From: Streptomyces specialis
GTDB lineage: Bacteria > Actinomycetota > Actinomycetes > Streptomycetales > Streptomycetaceae
Assembly (NCBI RefSeq): GCF_001493375.1
Contig: NZ_LN929896.1
Span: 826,168-890,167 of the forward strand
Reading direction: 5' to 3'
DNA length: 64,000 nt
This document shows, piece after piece, positions 1 through 9,359 of this stretch. Numbering within the stretch: the first letter of the stretch is position 1; every line of letters starts with the position of its first letter. The notes below the pieces were generated by a model. That model saw only the letters and a list, made by a program, of their open reading frames with translations. It was not told where the DNA came from and did no database searches. Both the position numbers and the translations under genes were made by a program.

Positions 1-46
1 TCGGTATTGTTCTGTCCAGCATAGCGCGGCTGGCGGGTTTGGTGCC

Positions 47-80
47 TGATACGTGGGCTGTGAGTAGTGTATAAATGACG
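47..80 (+). other. Degraded Nextera read-2 adapter remnant (assembly artefact)
   Basis: The bases from about 47 to 80 follow the Nextera read-2 adapter: a cgtgggct block, then a degraded mosaic end ending gtgtataaatgacg. Everything to the left (1-46) is therefore of uncertain origin and shows no gene. The remnant cuts off the 3' end of the HExxH gene that runs toward it on the minus strand. The match is imperfect, but the block order fits the adapter and the same pattern recurs elsewhere in the window. Confidence 0.75.
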
Positions 81-1055
81 GCGGACGGGCCCGGCCGATC
101 GCGCGGCCAGCTTGGCGTGCTGGAGCTCGTGGGTGAGGCCGGCCGCGAGATCGGCCGGGCCGGGCGGCGGGCTGGCGAGGACGGCGCCGAACGCGGTGGG
201 GCTGGTGCCGCTGGAGTGCGCGCCCGCGCCCGGCCGGGCGGCGGGCGGGCCCATCATCGGCACGATGCACTCCAGCAGGGCGAGTTCGGCGGAGCGGGCG
301 GCGCCGCCGAGGCGCAGCAGCGGCAGCGCGCCGCGCCACAGCTCGGCCCAGCGGGCGCGTTCCTCGGGCGCGAGGCTGTCGCGGGCGCCGATGCCGAACG
401 GCGCCGCGCCGCGCCCGGCGTGCCGGCCGGGGTCGAGGTCGTCCAGGAGAACGGGCCTGGGCCCGCCGTCGAGAGTGTGCAGCGGCAGCCAGCGCGGATC
501 GTCGGAACGCCAGGCGCCGGCCGCGTCGCGGTACACCTCGACGGGCGGCCGGCCCGCGGCGCGCATGACCAACCGGTCGCCGTCACCGGTGAGTTCGGCG
601 GGGGAACCGTCGGGTCCTGTGTCGCGCAGGGCGCCGAGGGTGGGCAGCGCGACGCGCCCGTCGCGGACGGTGGCGCGGGTGGTGAAGGCGACACCGGACC
701 GGACGGCCGCGGCGGCGGCGAGCGAGCCGAGGGGGGCCAGGTCGCGGGCGGCGGCCGCGTGGTCGCCCTGTTCGAGGCGGCGGACGCAGCGTTCGGCCCA
801 GGGGCCGGTGAGGGGGTAGAACAGGACGCGGCGGGCGGCGCCGGGGGCGGCGCGCTCGGCGGGCTCCAGCAGGGCGGCGTGCTCGCGGGCGAGCCCGGCG
901 GCCGGGTCGGGGGCGGCGGCGAGCGCGTCGAAGAGCATGCGGATCAGGAGCAGCCGCCGGGTGTGCTGGCCGTGGGCGAGGACGGCCAGGACGGGCGCCT
1001 CGCCCTCGGTGCGGCCGAGTTCGCGGAGCTGGGCCTCGGTGGGCGCGGCGGTCAT
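81..1055 (-). CDS. HExxH-motif protein of a radical SAM peptide cluster, 3' end missing
   Basis: About 320 residues are visible, starting at ATG 1055 and running into an adapter remnant before any credible stop. The start overlaps the stop of the radical SAM gene by 4 bases (ATGA), so the two are probably translationally coupled. A HELQH motif lies near residue 309 (bases 117-131) within LTHELQHAKLAA, which fits the HExxH proteins that sit beside FxsB-type maturases. Some of these are annotated as alpha-ketoglutarate-type peptide beta-hydroxylases. The preceding 300 residues are Ala/Arg/Leu-rich with no domain I can name. A role in further modifying the small peptide encoded upstream is inference from the motif and position. 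The family is likely; the reaction is not shown by the sequence. Confidence 0.72.
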
Positions 1056-2247
1056 GCGACGGCTCCCCCGCCGAACTCACCGGTGACGGCGGCGGCGATG
1101 TGCCGGATGAGCCGCTGGAGGTCCGCGCAGTACACCGAGGGGTTGCGGAAGCCGTGCCCCTCCCGGTAGCGGTGGGCGTAGTGGCCGCCGCCGCAGACGG
1201 TGACCAGCGGGCAGGCCACGCAGTCCGGGGCGAGCGCGGCGAGTCCGGCTTGGCGGGCGGCGACGCCGGGGTGGGCGAGGGCGTCGTCGAAGCTGTGGGC
1301 GAAGACGTCGAGGCCGGTGGCCGCGGCGCCGGGGTAGGCGGTCTTGAGCGAGTCGACCTGCTCGATGGTGCCGTCGGTCTCCACGACGGCGGCGGTGAAC
1401 GGCTGGAGCCCGAACTGCTCGGTGGCGGCGGGCAGTCCGAGGAGCAGCGCGATGCACTCCTGGAAGATCCTGACCCGCGTCCGGCGCCGGCCGGCGTGCC
1501 ACCAGCGGTCGAACACGGCGGCGAGCCAGTCGCCGTACGGGGTGCCGCGGTCCGGCAGGCCGGGCGGCGGGGGGGGCCAGGTGGCGTGGCGGCTCGTATA
1601 CGCCTCCGGCCCTGCCGACGCAAAGGGGAGGGTAGACATTGCGGGGCGTCGCCGCACACTAGGAGGGCGGGCGGGTCGAGGGCGAGGAGCGAGTCGTAGA
1701 CCTCGGCGGGGTCGGTGGCCGCGTCCACGACGCACAGGATCCCGGCGTGGGCGGCGCGGTGGCGGGGCGACGCCAGCAGCCTGGCGGCCCGTTCGGCGGC
1801 GGGCCAGGCCGGGCGGCCCGCGTGGTCCACGCGCTGCCGGTTGTGCCGCGCCAGGCCGCCGTCGAGGCTGAGGCCGACGGTGATGCCGTGCGCGGCGAGC
1901 GCGGTCAGCCGCGCCTCGTCGAGGAGGACGCCGTTGGTCTGCGCGGTGACGCGGACGGAGCAGCCGGGCGGCACGCGGTCCCGGACGTCGGCGGCGAAGG
2001 CCCCCAGGACCGCCGGGTCGGTCAGCAGCGGCTCGCCGCCGTGCAGCACCAGGGAGACGGCGGGCAGGCGGTGGGCCTCGGCGTGCTCGCCGATGCGGCG
2101 GGCGGTGCGGCGCAGGACACGCGGCGCGGCGGCCACGGGCTGGCGGCGCCAGCCGGGGTCGGCGGCGAAGTACATGTAGCAGTAGCGGCAGGCCAGATTG
2201 CAGCGGCTGTTGACCTTGACGACGAACTGCCGGAACGGAACGGCCAC
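1052..2247 (-). CDS. fxsB: FxsB-like radical SAM/SPASM peptide maturase, interrupted by an adapter remnant
   Basis: The N-terminal part carries the radical SAM signature CNLACRYC, with cysteines at residues 16, 20 and 23 from the GTG start at 2247, followed by LVLHGGEPLL and LSLDGG. The C-terminal part carries SPASM-type cysteines (LAPDCVACPLVTVCGGGHY and a later YCADLQ) typical of FxsB enzymes, which use S-adenosylmethionine and Fe-S clusters to make carbon-carbon cyclophane crosslinks in short peptides. The two parts are in different frames, separated by about 75 bases of adapter-like sequence near 1590-1667. Only a handful of codons seem to be lost, because ALDPPAL on one side is followed by HATW on the other, as expected for this family. 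A TTG at 2283 is an alternative start. The gene follows the putative substrate gene and overlaps the HExxH gene. Confidence 0.85.
1589..1667. other. Adapter remnant inside the radical SAM gene (assembly artefact)
   Basis: A degraded mosaic end (ctcgtatacgcctcc) is followed by cctgccgacgc, the read-1 adapter tail. A weaker inverted copy appears to follow at about 1640-1667. The block shifts the frame of the radical SAM gene and has no coding sense in the maturase frame. It replaces only about 15-20 bases of the expected gene, so the junction probably keeps true gene order. Confidence 0.75.
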
Positions 2248-2339
2248 TTCCCGGGTGTCCCACCCCGGTGTCGTACCAAACAACGATCGGCTACTCCTGT
2301 CCGGTTATGCGCAGAGAAGGACCGAAAGCGTTCGCCGTA

Positions 2340-2537
2340 TCACCGGTCGCGGTCGTCCCCGAGCGCCTGGTTGAAGTCCCAGAGCGTCTCCCCCGGGCGC
2401 ACCATCCGTTCCCTCAGCTCGTCGAGCACCTCACTGAGCACGGGGTGCTCCAGTCTGCGCAGCTCTCCGAGGCTGAGCGCGAGCAGATCCGGCAGCGGCC
2501 CGGCCCCGGCCGTGTCCTGTGGTGGACGCGTCGTCAC
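2340..2537 (-). CDS. fxsA: Short FxsA-like precursor peptide with a non-standard C-terminus
   Basis: A 65-residue protein from GTG 2537, preceded by a GGGGGAGGAG ribosome-binding stretch. A longer reading from 2633 exists but has no better start signal. The body has the PDLLALSLGELRRL and VLSEVLDEL pattern seen in FxSxx-COOH precursors, a Leu-rich helical leader for the maturase. The C-terminus reads ETLWDFNQALGDDRDR. Typical family members end at or near FxSxx; here the equivalent block is FNQAL and six charged residues follow. Two aromatic residues (Trp and Phe, two apart) are candidate crosslink sites. It lies directly upstream of the radical SAM gene. Substrate identity is inferred from size, leader character and position. 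Confidence 0.72.
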   Translation of the reverse strand: MTTRPPQDTAGAGPLPDLLALSLGELRRLEHPVLSEVLDELRERMVRPGETLWDFNQALGDDRDR

Positions 2538-2648
2538 GTCTCCTCCCCCCCGAGCGGGCCCAGCGGATATCCCCGCCCGCCACACACCGGAAACACCCCC
2601 GGCGTCCCCCACCGGGCGCGTCGCCGGGCGCACGGGGTGCGCGACGGC

Positions 2649-5600
2649 CTAACGGTTTCCCGTGAGCGCTTCCAGGCGCGCGGTCGTGGCGGCGGACTGC
2701 GCGTCCGGGGGGAGGCGGCGCCACATCTGGAGCGCCGCCCGGTACGCCTCGGCCGCCGCCAGGGGGCGGCGGGCCACCTCGAACCCCGAGCCGCGCTGGT
2801 GCAGGGCGCGGGCCGCCAGCCGGGCCGGCTCGGCCGGGTCCGCCGGGTCGGGCACGGCCGCCTTCGCCGCCGTGGCGGCCCGGCGGTAGGCGTCGGCCGC
2901 CTGGTCGAGCCGCTCCGGGCGGCGGGTGTGCCGGTAGGCCCTGCGGTGCGTCTCGCCCAGCTCGAACCAGGCCCGCGCCCGCGTCAGCTCCGTTCCCGCG
3001 TCGGCCGCCGCCCGGCCGAACAGGTGCTCCGCCTCGCGCAGATCGACCAGGTCCACCGCCTCCTGGTACCGCGTCATCAGGGCCCGGCCCAGCATCAGCA
3101 GCCGCTCCGGCAGCCGGGGATCACCGGCCGGGGTCTCCATCCGGCAGTCCCGCAGCACCCGGACCGCCTGCGAGACGAACGGGCCGCCGTCGGGCAGCGA
3201 GGCGCGCCGCAGCAGGGCGGCCCCCCACTCCTCGATCAGGTCGCTGTACTCCGGCCGGTCCCGGGACACCCGGCGGCCGGCCTGCCGGAACCAGTCCGCC
3301 GCCTCCTCCAGGTGCGCCGGCGGGCCCCCGGCCGCGTACCGGCGGACGCTCAGCCGCCCGGACCGCGTCAGGCAGGCCGCCACCAGCGCCGGTTCCTCCG
3401 TCAGCCGCCGCGCCTGCCCGACGGCCTCGGACGCGGCCGGCCAGTCCCGTTCCGTCAGCAGCAGCGCGTCCGCCAGGTCCAGCAGCGCCCTGGCCCGCGC
3501 CACGACCGGCGCGTTCTCCGCCTCCAGCGCCCAGCAGCCGTCGCGCAGCGACGCCGCCGCCTGCCCGGCGTACACCCCGGCCCGCTCCGGGTCCGGCGCC
3601 GCGCCCGCCAGCCGCAGCAGCGCCCGGCCGTGCGCCAGCGGCAGCCCGCTCGGCCGGGGCTCGCCGGCCGGCCAGGCGTCCGCGATGGCCTCGACCATGC
3701 CCACGCTCTCCTGGAGCAGCGCGGTGTCGCCGCCCAGCAGCCACTGCTCCTCCAGCACCCGCACCCGTTCCAGCGTCAAATCGAGCGCGGCGCGCCGGTC
3801 CAGGCCGGGGGTGGCGCAGACGGCGGCGAACTCCCGGTCCGCGCGCCGCCACAGCTCCAGCGCCGCGTGCGGGTCACCGGCCGCCCGCCGCTCCCCCGCC
3901 GCCACGTGCAGCACCCGGGCCAGCGCGGTCCTGGCCCGGAGCGAGCCGGGGTGCGCGGCGGCGGTGCGCGCCGCGTTCTGCGCCTCCGTCAGCAGCTCCG
4001 TCTCGCGCTGGACCCGCCACAGGGTCAGCAACTGCTCGGCCAGCTCGCTCCACAGCTCCGGGTCGGTGCCCTGGCCCGCCGCCCGCTGGCTCGCGGCGGC
4101 CTGGCGCAGCGTGCGGACGGCGTCGAGCTGGTGCTGCACCTTGCCCTCGGCGGCGAACCGCTCGGACAGCGCGCGGGCCTGCCCGACCGCGAGCGACGGC
4201 GGCGGCGCGTCGTCGCCGGGCGCGGAGACGAGCGGCGCCTCGGGCAGGAAACGGCGCAGCACCTTCGCGGCGACCTCGGCGAACGGCTGCGGCAGCCGGT
4301 CCTTGGCGTCCTCCTCGCCCGCCCGGGGCGCCTCCGGCTGCCCGCCGTCCCCGGCGAGCTGGGCCAGCGCGAGCGCCGGGAAGTTCGGCCCGGTGCGGCC
4401 GAACCGCTGCTCGACGTAGCCCGAGCAGTGCTTCAGCACCAGCAGCGCCTCGTCGTGGCCCAGCTCCCCGAGCAGCTCGTCGTGGACGCCGTCCACGAAC
4501 TCGTACCAGCGGCCGTCGCCCGCCGAGCCCTCCTGGCGCCGCAGCAGGCCGCTGAGCATCACCTCGGACAGCTCGCCCGGGCCCGAGTCGGGGAGCATCG
4601 TCCGCTGGATGAGCTGCATCACGGGCAGGAACAGCGGCGCCGCCGACAGGTACACGGCGAGCCGGCCGGCGACCGGGGAGGCGGTGGCGCGGAAGCGGGC
4701 GACCAGTGCGGCCGAGGAGCGGGGCGGCCCGTCCTGCCGCCGCGCGGGCGCCGGCGGCTGGTCGGGCCGCACCCAGCCGACGGCGGCCGGCACCGACCCG
4801 GCGCCGGGACCGGACAGCAGCCGGGCCCAGGCGCCCAGCGATCCGGCGTCCGGCGGCAGCACCGGCACGGGCACCGCGCCGGGCGGCGCCGGGCGCGCGG
4901 GGTAGCCGTTCGGCGCGGCGGTGAAACGGAGCCTGGCCGTGCCGGGCGAGCCCTCCTCGCGGTGCAGCACGCCGTGCTCGACCGGCAGCCGGGTACGCGG
5001 CCACAGCCGCTCCGGCAGCGGCTGCACGACGGCGACCGGCGCGTACCGGGAGAGCGTGTGCAGCAGCCGGTGGGCCGCGCCGTCGCGCCACAGCGGCCCG
5101 GCGCAGTCGCTGACGACGACCGTCAGCCGGCGCCCGGTCGGATCGCTGAGCTGGCTGGCGGGGCGCAGCGGCGCCCCGGCCGGGTCGAAGCGGCGGCTGA
5201 CGGCGGGGCTGCCGTCCGGGGAGGCGTGCAGGTAGTGGACCTGGACGTCGCGGAACGCGCCGAGCCGCCCGAACACCTCGGCCAGCTCGCCCAGCATCCG
5301 CTGCCACACCCGCATGGCGGGCGCGGCGTCCATCAGGAGCTGCAACTCGGTGGGGGAACGGGGCTCCTCCCGGAAGGCGGGCATGAGGAGCCCGCCGGCC
5401 CGCGCGGTGCGTTCGACGGTCGCCGGCTCGTCCAGGCCGGTGGCCGCCGTGCGGCGGGGCGGCCGGCCCGGCGGTCGGTACCGCTGCAACGGACGCAGCG
5501 CCCGTTCCAGCTCCAGCAGGCCGGGCAGCGCCCTGGCCTCGGGCACGCCGATCCGCAGCGCGTCGTCCGGCAGCCCGGCGGCCTGACCGCCCGACCCGGC

Positions 5601-5975
5601 CGGGTCGGGGTAGATCCGGACCGTCTCGTCCCCCGGACGGGGATACCGCCGGCCGGCCGGTCCCGGCCCGGGGGGCGTGCGGCCGGCGTCGTCCGCCGCG
5701 CCGGGCACCGACGCGCGGGCGTCGCCGTGGTCCTGGTGGTCCGTGTGGGGGACGGAGGAGTCGTCAGCGCCGGGCCGTCCGGTCCCGTCCGTCCCCTCGG
5801 CCGCGCCGGACCCGACCTCCGCGCCGGGGCGGGACGGCCGGGAGAACTGCGCGAGCCACAGCGCGTCGGCCAGCTCGGCCCAGTCGGGGTCGAGACCGGC
5901 GCCGCGCAGGGCGCGGATCAGGGTCGCCAGATTGTCCCGCCGGGGGGCGGGACCGGGGGCGGGCACATCGTCCAT
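2649..5975 (-). CDS. Large SAV_2336-type protein with a TPR-like C-terminal half
   Basis: An 1108-residue protein starting at ATG 5975, six bases after the stop of the MoxR-type ATPase gene. The first 45 residues (LATLIRALRGAGLDPDWAEL and on) match what I know as the SAV_2336 N-terminal region, followed by a disordered Pro/Gly/Asp-rich stretch to about residue 140. The middle part (about 170-560) is a globular region without a motif I can name. The C-terminal 500 residues are Ala/Arg/Leu-rich helical pairs resembling TPR repeats (for example ARAWFELGETHRRAYRHT). Proteins of this kind accompany MoxR ATPases in predicted actinobacterial conflict systems and also occur near FxSxx peptide genes. 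A scaffold or sensor role is inference. The ribosome-binding site is weak, so coupling to the upstream gene is likely. Confidence 0.75.
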   Translation of the reverse strand: MDDVPAPGPAPRRDNLATLIRALRGAGLDPDWAELADALWLAQFSRPSRPGAEVGSGAAEGTDGTGRPGADDSSVPHTDHQDHGDARASVPGAADDAGRTPPGPGPAGRRYPRPGDETVRIYPDPAGSGGQAAGLPDDALRIGVPEARALPGLLELERALRPLQRYRPPGRPPRRTAATGLDEPATVERTARAGGLLMPAFREEPRSPTELQLLMDAAPAMRVWQRMLGELAEVFGRLGAFRDVQVHYLHASPDGSPAVSRRFDPAGAPLRPASQLSDPTGRRLTVVVSDCAGPLWRDGAAHRLLHTLSRYAPVAVVQPLPERLWPRTRLPVEHGVLHREEGSPGTARLRFTAAPNGYPARPAPPGAVPVPVLPPDAGSLGAWARLLSGPGAGSVPAAVGWVRPDQPPAPARRQDGPPRSSAALVARFRATASPVAGRLAVYLSAAPLFLPVMQLIQRTMLPDSGPGELSEVMLSGLLRRQEGSAGDGRWYEFVDGVHDELLGELGHDEALLVLKHCSGYVEQRFGRTGPNFPALALAQLAGDGGQPEAPRAGEEDAKDRLPQPFAEVAAKVLRRFLPEAPLVSAPGDDAPPPSLAVGQARALSERFAAEGKVQHQLDAVRTLRQAAASQRAAGQGTDPELWSELAEQLLTLWRVQRETELLTEAQNAARTAAAHPGSLRARTALARVLHVAAGERRAAGDPHAALELWRRADREFAAVCATPGLDRRAALDLTLERVRVLEEQWLLGGDTALLQESVGMVEAIADAWPAGEPRPSGLPLAHGRALLRLAGAAPDPERAGVYAGQAAASLRDGCWALEAENAPVVARARALLDLADALLLTERDWPAASEAVGQARRLTEEPALVAACLTRSGRLSVRRYAAGGPPAHLEEAADWFRQAGRRVSRDRPEYSDLIEEWGAALLRRASLPDGGPFVSQAVRVLRDCRMETPAGDPRLPERLLMLGRALMTRYQEAVDLVDLREAEHLFGRAAADAGTELTRARAWFELGETHRRAYRHTRRPERLDQAADAYRRAATAAKAAVPDPADPAEPARLAARALHQRGSGFEVARRPLAAAEAYRAALQMWRRLPPDAQSAATTARLEALTGNR

Positions 5976-5981
5976 GGCGGC

Positions 5982-7043
5982 CTACCTCGGCCGGTCGAGG
6001 CGCTGGATCAGCATGTCGGCCAGTCTGTCGCGGGTCGGCGGCTCGGCGTGGTGGGTGAGGTAGATGGCGTTGAGCAGTTGATCGGTCGCGAGCTGCTCTG
6101 TCCGGGAGCGTTCCAGGAAACGGGTGATCAGGTCGTCACCGACACGCGCCAGTTCGTCACCCAGGTGGGCGCGTACGACGGTGGCGAGCCGCTCGTGGTC
6201 GGGCCGGGTCAGCTCCAGATGGACGCAGCGGCGCAGCAGCGGCGCCGGGAAGTCCCGCTCGCCGTTGCTGGTGAGGACGACGAACGGGAAGGCGTGGCAG
6301 CGGATCCTCCCGTCCCGGACCGTGACCTTGGCGCCGTCGTTCGTCAGCACCTCGACCTCCGGCTCGCGCTCGGCGATCCGCTCCAGCTCGGGGATGGCGA
6401 ACTCGCCCTCCTCCAGCACGTTCAGCAGGTCGTTGGGCAGGTCGATGTCGCTCTTGTCCAGCTCGTCGACGAGCAGCACCCGCGGGGTGGCGGTGGGCAG
6501 CAGGGCCGTGCCCAGCGGGCCGAGGCGCAGATAGCTGCCGATGCCGCCGGGCACGGGCGTGCCCGCGGCGCGGCCACCGGCGGCGATCTGGGTGTCCTGG
6601 AGCCGGGCTATCGCGTCGTAGTGGTACAGCCCGTCGCCGAGGGTGGTGCGGCTGACGATCGGCCAGTGCAGCACCCGCCCGAGGCCCAGCTCGTACGCCA
6701 CGGAGTGGGCCAGGGTGCTCTTGCCGGTGCCGGGGCTGCCGGTGACCAGCAGCGGGCGGCGCAGGTAGAGCGCGGCGTTGATGATCTCCAGCTCCTCGGC
6801 GCTGGGCCGGTGCATCGCGGCCAGGTGCCGGTAGGCGCCGAGGCGGCGCGTGGAGGCGCTGTCCGCGGCGGGGCCCGGCGCGACGAGGGGCCGGCCGGCG
6901 AAGTCGCGCCACGGCGGGGGCTTGGGCAGCGACCGGATGCCGTCGTGGGGCTCCCCGGCGCCCCGGTAGATGAGCCATTCGCCGGGGGCGGAGCTTCCCG
7001 GGGCGCCGCCGGGGCCTTCCGGAGTCTCGTCAGCAAGTGCCAC
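5982..7043 (-). CDS. MoxR-type AAA+ ATPase
   Basis: A 353-residue protein starting at GTG 7043 with a GAGGAG ribosome-binding site six bases upstream. It has Walker A GSPGTGKST, a Walker B region RVLLVDELDKSDIDLP, and a sensor-type VVLTSNGERDFPAPLLRR, all as in MoxR-like ATPases that remodel partner proteins using ATP. The N-terminal 80 residues carry an unusual GEWLIYRGAGEPHDGIRSLP block seen in ATPases of SAV_2336/VMAP neighbourhoods. It sits between the protease-VMAP gene and the SAV_2336-type gene and probably powers that complex. No vWA partner is encoded in this window. The ATPase call is firm; the biological role is inferred from context. Confidence 0.9.
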   Translation of the reverse strand: MALADETPEGPGGAPGSSAPGEWLIYRGAGEPHDGIRSLPKPPPWRDFAGRPLVAPGPAADSASTRRLGAYRHLAAMHRPSAEELEIINAALYLRRPLLVTGSPGTGKSTLAHSVAYELGLGRVLHWPIVSRTTLGDGLYHYDAIARLQDTQIAAGGRAAGTPVPGGIGSYLRLGPLGTALLPTATPRVLLVDELDKSDIDLPNDLLNVLEEGEFAIPELERIAEREPEVEVLTNDGAKVTVRDGRIRCHAFPFVVLTSNGERDFPAPLLRRCVHLELTRPDHERLATVVRAHLGDELARVGDDLITRFLERSRTEQLATDQLLNAIYLTHHAEPPTRDRLADMLIQRLDRPR

Positions 7044-7196
7044 AGCATGCTCCTCGTCGCTCGTTCGCCGTCCGGACCGCCGCCCCGTCCCCGACCGTAG
7101 CCGGATCAAAAGGCCACGCACAGGGGATAGTTGTCCGACTTCTCCGACTTCCCGGAACACGCGCACGGGCCGTGCCCGGCACGCTCCCCAGGGGCC

Positions 7197-9359
7197 TCAC
7201 GGGGTCTCCAGGGGATCGTCCGCCCCTGGCAGGGGCCGGGCCGGGTCGTCGTAGAGCAGCGAGAGGCCCCTCGACCACGACACGTCGGGAACGCCGAGCC
7301 CGTGGGCCGCGCGCAGCCGCCAGAGGGCGGCGGGCAGGAACCCGGCCTCGCCGGCCGTGTCCACCGTGCGGGTCACGCCCCGGTGGAAGTCCTCGCAGTT
7401 CCGCTCGCGGTCGGTGGTGTCGCGGCGCCACAGGATGACGTTGTACCCACTCGCCATCACACGATGCAGGGCGGCCGGCTCGCCCCCGGTCGCCGGGGTG
7501 TGGCACATGACGGGAACGGCCGCCGGGTCGCGCCCGAGCAGCCCGGCGGGCTGGGGCAGCGGACGCGCCCGGGTGTCCACGCAGTCGAGGATGTCCGGCT
7601 CCATGCGGCCGGCGTGGATCTTGGCCCAGCGGGACAGGCGCAGCGCGCGCAGCTCCTCGTTGTCCTCGGCGTCCGGCACGGGGTTGGTGCAGCGGACCAC
7701 GACGGGCCGCTGCTCGCCGAGCCGGCCGGCGTCCGGCGCCAGACGCCACTCCTCGACGGGGAAGCCGAGCAGCGCGTACGGCAGCGCGACGTGCAGCGCC
7801 ACCGGCTGCTCCGGCTCGTCACCCCGGCGGAACGCCTCGGCGAGCGCCACCCGCAGCCGCTCGGGCGGCTCGTCGGGGCCGATGGCGCGGAAGTCCTCGT
7901 CGACCGAGGTCAGTTCGCCCGTGGTGCGGGCGGCGCACACCCGCCAGTCGTACCGGCCGTGCTCCCAGGCGCGCGGGGTGATCTCCAGCAGCACGTACGG
8001 CCGGCCCTCGTGCTCCGCCGGGCCGTCGGCGGAGCCGGTGTCCTCGAAGAGGGAGCCCAGCTCCCACAGCGCGCCGCCGGTGATCGCCGGGTCGACGCGG
8101 GTGAGGGGGTCGGACACGGCGTCGTCCCGCTCCCACAGCCTGGCGTCCTGCTCGGCGCGGAGGTTGTGGCGGAACCAGCGGGGCAGCTCGGCGCTGGCGG
8201 CGGCCGTGCTGTTCACCCAGTCCAGCAGCCGGGACTCGACCTCGGGCGAGGCGGGGAACGGCCGTTCGGCGGTGGCCGCGTACATCGCGTACCGCAGCAC
8301 GGCCTCCAGCTCGGTGACGCCCTGCCGCAGGTCGTACAGCAGGCCGAGTCCGTCCCGCCAGCCGCGCGGCGCGGGCAGCGTGCCCTCGTACGGCCTGCTG
8401 CGCAGCGCGGTCAGCATCTCGTCCAGCCGCCTGGTCGAGACCGGTGGCGGCAACTCGGCGAGCAGACCGAGCAGTTCGACGCGCTGGCCGGGGGTGAGGG
8501 CGCGGCCGGCGGTGGCGCGCACCTCGATCTGGGCGTCGGTCCAGGTGCGGTCGGTGACCTGCGCGTCGCGGTGCCGCTCGGCGTGGTGGCGGTCGTGGGC
8601 GTGCAGGACGCTCTGGTACAGGTCGTCGTGCTCGTCGAGGACCTGGCCGACGGGCGAGGGCAGGCGCCGCAACTGCACGATGGAGGAGGCCAGTCCGCCG
8701 TCGCGGCCGACCGAGCGGCGGGCCTTGAGCACGCCGATGACCTCGCCGCGCCGCAGGTCCACGACCGGGCCGCCGGAGGCGCCCTCGGGCACCTCGTCCT
8801 CGTTCCCCAGCTTCAGCAGGCCCTCGGAGCCCAGCTCGCCGCGGATGCTGCACCGGCCGCTGATGTCCTCGACCAGGCCGTCACCGGCCTCGGCGCAGCC
8901 GAAGAACGCGACCTCGCTGCGGGTGAAGACCTTCGCGGTGCGCTCGGTGAGCCAGGCGCAGGAGTGCGGGACGGGCTCCAGCAGGCGGATGAGCGCGAGG
9001 TCGGGCGCGGGCCACAGGCCACCGCCGGGGTGCTCCTCCGGCTGGGCCCACTCCACCAGGCCCCGCACGGCACGCTCGACTCCTCGGACGGTCAGCCCCA
9101 CTTCGCGCCTTCCTCCCTCGCCCCTTTCCCGGCTTCCCCCGCCTCCCCCGCGAAGTGCCACGTGGGCGCAGGTGAGCACCCAGTCGGGAGCGATGAAGAA
9201 GCCGCTGCCCCAGGGCCGTGACACCGGTCCGTCCCCGGTCCCGTCATACCCGGTCGGCGGCTCATGGATGCGTACCGTCGCGGCGGCGGCGAGCGGCGCC
9301 AGGGTCTCGAAGGGGTCCACGTCGAGCGGCTGCGCGCCCCCGGTGTCACCCCAGGTCAT
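7197..9359 (-). CDS. Trypsin-like serine protease with VMAP-like C-terminal region
   Basis: A 720-residue protein whose ATG at 9359 overlaps the stop of the upstream small gene (ATGA). Residues about 20-210 are a trypsin-fold domain with the full triad: His66 in LTCAHV, Asp120 in APDLALI and Ser195 in EGASGGPVV. There is no signal peptide, so it probably acts in the cytoplasm. Residues 240-700 are a long helical region ending in an alpha/beta part (PYALLGFPVEEWRL, VVVRCTNPV, DILDCVDT) that resembles the vWA-MoxR-associated protein (VMAP) C-terminal domain. Proteins built this way are predicted effectors in NTP-dependent conflict systems, where an ATPase and small co-occurring proteins control a protease. 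The protease call is firm, the VMAP assignment moderate. Confidence 0.87.
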   Translation of the reverse strand: MTWGDTGGAQPLDVDPFETLAPLAAAATVRIHEPPTGYDGTGDGPVSRPWGSGFFIAPDWVLTCAHVALRGGGGGSRERGEGGRREVGLTVRGVERAVRGLVEWAQPEEHPGGGLWPAPDLALIRLLEPVPHSCAWLTERTAKVFTRSEVAFFGCAEAGDGLVEDISGRCSIRGELGSEGLLKLGNEDEVPEGASGGPVVDLRRGEVIGVLKARRSVGRDGGLASSIVQLRRLPSPVGQVLDEHDDLYQSVLHAHDRHHAERHRDAQVTDRTWTDAQIEVRATAGRALTPGQRVELLGLLAELPPPVSTRRLDEMLTALRSRPYEGTLPAPRGWRDGLGLLYDLRQGVTELEAVLRYAMYAATAERPFPASPEVESRLLDWVNSTAAASAELPRWFRHNLRAEQDARLWERDDAVSDPLTRVDPAITGGALWELGSLFEDTGSADGPAEHEGRPYVLLEITPRAWEHGRYDWRVCAARTTGELTSVDEDFRAIGPDEPPERLRVALAEAFRRGDEPEQPVALHVALPYALLGFPVEEWRLAPDAGRLGEQRPVVVRCTNPVPDAEDNEELRALRLSRWAKIHAGRMEPDILDCVDTRARPLPQPAGLLGRDPAAVPVMCHTPATGGEPAALHRVMASGYNVILWRRDTTDRERNCEDFHRGVTRTVDTAGEAGFLPAALWRLRAAHGLGVPDVSWSRGLSLLYDDPARPLPGADDPLETP

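Noticed and set aside
1590..1667. Natural frameshift or intein-like insertion in the radical SAM gene
   Set aside because: The inserted bases match degraded adapter, and only a few codons of the enzyme are missing.
2268..7100. A 1610-codon open frame on the plus strand
   Set aside because: It lies antisense to three genes with clear family motifs; its product is Arg/Gly/Gln-rich without domains, as expected for GC-rich shadow frames.
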